From contig NZ_JBISCD010000038.1 in assembly GCF_044386045.1 (NCBI RefSeq), forward strand, positions 243,934-307,933: a stretch of 64,000 nt of DNA. Reading direction: 5' to 3'. The notes beneath the pieces were generated by a model. That model had not been told where the DNA came from. It saw only the letters and a program-made list of their open reading frames with translations, and did not search any database. Both the position numbers and the translations under genes were made by a program. This DNA comes from Thalassobellus sediminis. Lineage in GTDB: Bacteria > Bacteroidota > Bacteroidia > Flavobacteriales > Flavobacteriaceae. Positions 62,127 through 64,000 of the stretch are shown here, piece by piece. How positions within the stretch are numbered: the first letter of the stretch is position 1; each line of letters starts with the position of its first letter.

Positions 62127-62263
62127 GTGCTACAACAAAGTATATAATCCATTGCTAGTTCTCGCCTACTTACGAATATTCCTGCGGAATATTCTATTCG
62201 GTTTTTATTTGCTAAATTAGTTGCTTACACACGCAACGTATCATACACAAAACCGTTGGCAAC
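62127..62263 (+). repeat. attC-like site B
   Basis: R'' GTGCTACAAC (62127-62136) and R' GTTGGCAAC (62255-62263). Apical hairpin GAATATTCC (62174-62182), loop TGC, GGAATATTC (62186-62194): the central A/T positions are swapped on both sides relative to sites A, C and D, a compensatory change. Outer arms GTATATAATCCATTGC / GCAACGTATCATACAC. Confidence 0.8.
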
Positions 62264-62266
62264 AAT

Positions 62267-62848
62267 ATGACCAAACGCAGAAATAATAGTAAACGGAGTC
62301 GATTTTCGATTTTATTCCCAGTTCTGACAATAATCGGAATTGGAATTATTGCTGTGCTATCTTCTGGCTATGAAAAAAGTTGGACTTATAATTGGAATGA
62401 CATCAGAAAAGAAATAAAAGACTCAATTCAAGTTGCAAAAGAACAAGGAATCACAAGCGGAATTGTTGGAGTTGGCGCAAGGTCAACAGAAGATGAAATC
62501 CAAAGGAGAAAATGGGTAATGAAAAATGCAACAGAATTAGAACTTCTGAAACTCACAAAATATCCAAACGGAACCGTAAAAGCTATTGCTTATGAGGGTT
62601 TGATTAAAAAAGAAACCTACAAAGAAAAAGCTCAACTGATTTCCAAAGCAATAGCCGATAATGAATATTTGGTTGATTATCAATCAGGTTGCGTTGGTGT
62701 TAGATATCAGATAAGTGAATATTTAATGATGTATGTTTTGAATTTTGACAGGACTTTTCCACCTTCGCCACTTACGGTAAATAATTATGGATTGTCAGAA
62801 TTGGAAAAAGAAAAAATATTGACTGAATTTTATAATCGAAAAAAATAA
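62267..62848 (+). CDS. Single-TM hypothetical protein (cassette 3)
   Basis: 193 residues: basic N-terminus (MTKRRNNSKRSRFSI), one TM segment (about 15-34) and an extracytoplasmic domain with KYPNGTVKAIAYEGLIKKET near the middle, which looks like a short HEAT-type helical pair, and YLVDYQSGCVGVRYQISEYL. No family recognised. ATG three bases after GTTGGCAAC. Cassette proteins of unknown function are typical. Confidence 0.65.
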   Translation: MTKRRNNSKRSRFSILFPVLTIIGIGIIAVLSSGYEKSWTYNWNDIRKEIKDSIQVAKEQGITSGIVGVGARSTEDEIQRRKWVMKNATELELLKLTKYPNGTVKAIAYEGLIKKETYKEKAQLISKAIADNEYLVDYQSGCVGVRYQISEYLMMYVLNFDRTFPPSPLTVNNYGLSELEKEKILTEFYNRKK

Positions 62849-62853
62849 ATACA

Positions 62854-62991
62854 GTTGCCAACAAAGTATAAAATTAATGGCTGGTTTTAGCTTACTTGGA
62901 AAATTCCTGCGGAATTTTCCGCTGGCAAGTTTCTATTTATTAAATTAGTGCTTAAACGCGCCACTAATATTATACGTAACCGTTGCCAACC
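62854..62991 (+). repeat. attC-like site C
   Basis: R'' GTTGCCAAC (62854-62862) and R' GTTGCCAACC (62982-62991). Arms GTATAAAATTAATGGC / GCCACTAATATTATAC; apical hairpin GGAAAATTCC, loop TGC, GGAATTTTCC (62898-62920). About 95% identical to site D between the core sites. Confidence 0.82.
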
Positions 62992-63023
62992 ATTTGAGGA
63001 ACATAACGCTAAAAACAAACATT

Positions 63024-63155
63024 ATGAGTGATAAAAACGAAGACAACAACAATTCATCATCAAATCAATCGGAATCAGAAAATAGCAGTTCTCAAAGATT
63101 TGATTATACAACTACTGACACGAACACGCATTTAGAAAAAGATAAAAAAGACTAA
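63024..63155 (+). CDS. 43-residue polar protein (cassette 4)
   Basis: A small ORF, MSDKNEDNNNSSSNQSES followed by a Ser/Asn/Thr/Asp-rich stretch and ending HLEKDKKD. It is in the usual cassette orientation, 32 bp after the core site, and its 3' end overlaps the convergent gene at 63112-63651 by 44 bp. Low complexity makes homology hard to judge; its placement as the first ORF of the cassette supports it. Confidence 0.45.
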   Translation: MSDKNEDNNNSSSNQSESENSSSQRFDYTTTDTNTHLEKDKKD

Positions 63156-63651
63156 TAAAAAGGAATATTAAAATAAGTCCAAATATTAATATTTTATTAG
63201 ATTTTTTATACGCGTTTAATCTTATTCTGTAACTAGATAGAGAATCTTCAATTGCAATTTGTAGGCATTCTATTTTATTACAAAGTATTCTGTATTCGTC
63301 AAATTCATCGCCTTTAATAAAATTTTCATTTATATTTTTCATTGGCTCAGAACCTAAAGAAACTGTATCTTTTGGAAAAATAATAAAAAACAGTATCGAT
63401 ATTATGACTACAAAAAGAACCGACAAAGATATTGAGAAACTAAATAAATAATCAAATTGACCCAAAGAAAATGCCCTTATAGAATAACCAGATGTAATTA
63501 TTAAAAAAGAAACTAGCATCTTTAAAAGATTTGATGTTTTGTTTGTTATAACATCTTCTGTTGAATGTATGTTTATTAGGTTTTTTTCGGCTTCTGACTT
63601 TATTAATTCTAAAGTGTTTTTGTTTGTTTTTATTAAAAGTTGCTTATTCAT
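63112..63651 (-). CDS. Three-TM membrane protein, antisense within cassette 4
   Basis: 179 residues. Amphipathic N-terminal helix (KNTLELIKSEAEKNLINIHS), TM helices at about 44-62, 70-92 and 152-174, with a soluble stretch in between (PMKNINENFIKGDEFDEYRI). The topology (soluble helix, two TM, soluble helix, one TM) resembles small effector-like membrane proteins such as the SLATT group, but diagnostic residues could not be confirmed. It is the only minus-strand gene in the array, unusual for integron cassettes, and would need its own promoter. Confidence 0.65.
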   Translation of the reverse strand: MNKQLLIKTNKNTLELIKSEAEKNLINIHSTEDVITNKTSNLLKMLVSFLIITSGYSIRAFSLGQFDYLFSFSISLSVLFVVIISILFFIIFPKDTVSLGSEPMKNINENFIKGDEFDEYRILCNKIECLQIAIEDSLSSYRIRLNAYKKSNKILIFGLILIFLFISLFYLFLNACSCQ

Positions 63652-63734
63652 AATCTGAATTTTAAAATGTTAAAGTTAAATAAAATCGTTCACTTAAAAA
63701 TGGCGGAACGAATAAACCATAATCTGAATAAAAC

Positions 63735-63873
63735 GGTTGGCAACAAAGCATAAAATTAATGGCTAGTTTTAGCTTACTTGGAAAATTCCTGCGGAATTTT
63801 CCGCTGGCAAGTTTCTATTTACTAAATTAGTGCTTAAACACGCCACTAATCTTATACATAACCGTTAGGCAAC
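63735..63873 (+). repeat. attC-like site D
   Basis: R'' GGTTGGCAAC (63735-63744) and R' GTTAGGCAAC (63864-63873); GTTAGGC fits the classical GTTRRRY core exactly. Arms GCATAAAATTAATGGC / GCCACTAATCTTATAC; apical hairpin GGAAAATTCC, TGC, GGAATTTTCC (63780-63802). Confidence 0.82.
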
Positions 63874-63875
63874 AT

Positions 63876-64000
63876 ATGAAAAAACTCATTCTGACATTAA
63901 TAATTTTAACTTCTTTAAGTGTTTCTGCCCAAAAAAGGACAAAAATATTTTTTGAAGATATTGTTGAATGTTTTTATTCAAATAAAGCAACTGAATCTAT
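63876..64000 (+). CDS. Start of a secreted protein (cassette 5, partial)
   Basis: The window ends inside this gene. Its first 41 codons give a signal peptide (MKKLILTLIILTSLSVSAQ) followed by KRTKIFFEDIVECFYSNKAT. ATG is two bases after GTTAGGCAAC. No family can be assigned from the fragment. Confidence 0.65.
   Translation, partial: MKKLILTLIILTSLSVSAQKRTKIFFEDIVECFYSNKATES

Larger units (their letters stand above)
60826..64000 (+). mobile_element. Integron-like gene cassette array (no integrase in window)
   Basis: Five units start at GTT core sites: 60825 (GTTAGCCAC), 61531 (GTTGTAGCAC), 62255 (GTTGGCAAC), 62982 (GTTGCCAACC) and 63864 (GTTAGGCAAC). After each complete unit's gene stands the reverse complement of that unit's own first bases: GTGGCTAAC at 61401, GTGCTACAAC at 62127, GTTGCCAAC at 62854, GGTTGGCAAC at 63735. 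In integron cassettes, the first bases of a cassette are complementary to the R'' end of its own attC, because attC is whole only in the excised circle. Between R'' and R' are 137-140-bp imperfect palindromes. The array runs off the right end. Confidence 0.82.

Noticed and set aside
61401..63873. CRISPR array
   Set aside because: Repeats are about 140 bp, structured and separated by whole genes; no short spacers or cas genes.

Overview
The window is chromosomal DNA of a low-GC member of the Bacteroidota, almost certainly family Flavobacteriaceae. The signs are: many TAnnTTTG -7 boxes with little Shine-Dalgarno sequence, a SusC/SusD pair, a type IX secretion C-terminal tail, numerous LxxC lipoproteins, DUF4252/DUF4199/DUF5777-type proteins, and a short CarB. 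No species can be named from the sequence alone.

Layout. 1-4.1 kb: end of a carbohydrate locus (GH115 alpha-glucuronidase, SMP-30 lactonase) behind a 22-bp perfect LacI-like palindrome. 4.2-10.4 kb: housekeeping and mixed genes (ABC-F ATPase, J-domain/KTSC protein, glycosyltransferase, haem-binding protein, purB). 10.4-12.6 kb: ECF sigma operon with an anti-sigma-like protein and two DUF4252 proteins. 12.7-24.0 kb: S41 peptidase, then a vitamin B12 region: cobalamin riboswitch and BtuB-like receptor on the minus strand, cobU-cobT-cobS-cobC, a BtuFCD-like transporter, and two PP-loop ATPases of the Dph6 family. 24.0-29.7 kb: rmuC, a thioesterase and a run of exported redox-like proteins (DOMON with T9SS tail, DUF5777 barrel, monohaem cytochrome lipoprotein, YceI). 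29.8-48.3 kb: core genes (carB, rpmH, mtaB, rpmE, GlmU-like, phosphosugar mutase, MsbA-like exporter). 48.3-50.4 kb: a duplicated intergenic element with the decayed tail of a second exporter gene, then a second ECF sigma operon. 50.5-53.6 kb: YCF48-like, SCO1, MORN and YHYH proteins. 53.7-59.9 kb: rRNA methyltransferase and an isolated susC-susD operon with paired CAATCGATTG operators. 60.3-60.8 kb: a broken outer-membrane barrel gene.

The most unusual part is the right end, 60.8-64.0 kb. Five small genetic units are separated by four related imperfect palindromes of about 137-140 bp. Every complete unit begins with a short GTT... sequence whose reverse complement ends in ...AAC just after its own gene. 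That cassette-specific complementarity, together with arms and a terminal hairpin that covary between copies, is the hallmark of integron gene cassettes with attC sites. No integrase gene is in the window, so this looks like an integrase-less (CALIN-like) array or the edge of a larger integron-like island in a phylum where such arrays are not usual. Cargo: a DUF5063-like protein, an NTF2-like lipoprotein, a one-TM unknown, an antiparallel pair (43-aa polar protein and a three-TM protein), and the start of another secreted protein.

A second candidate novelty is a minus-strand leader-like unit upstream of mtaB: a 12-codon Cys-rich ORF, a hairpin at its stop codon, and an orphan intrinsic terminator, all upstream of mtaB's own -7 box. 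No tRNA, rRNA, CRISPR array, transposase or phage gene was recognised.
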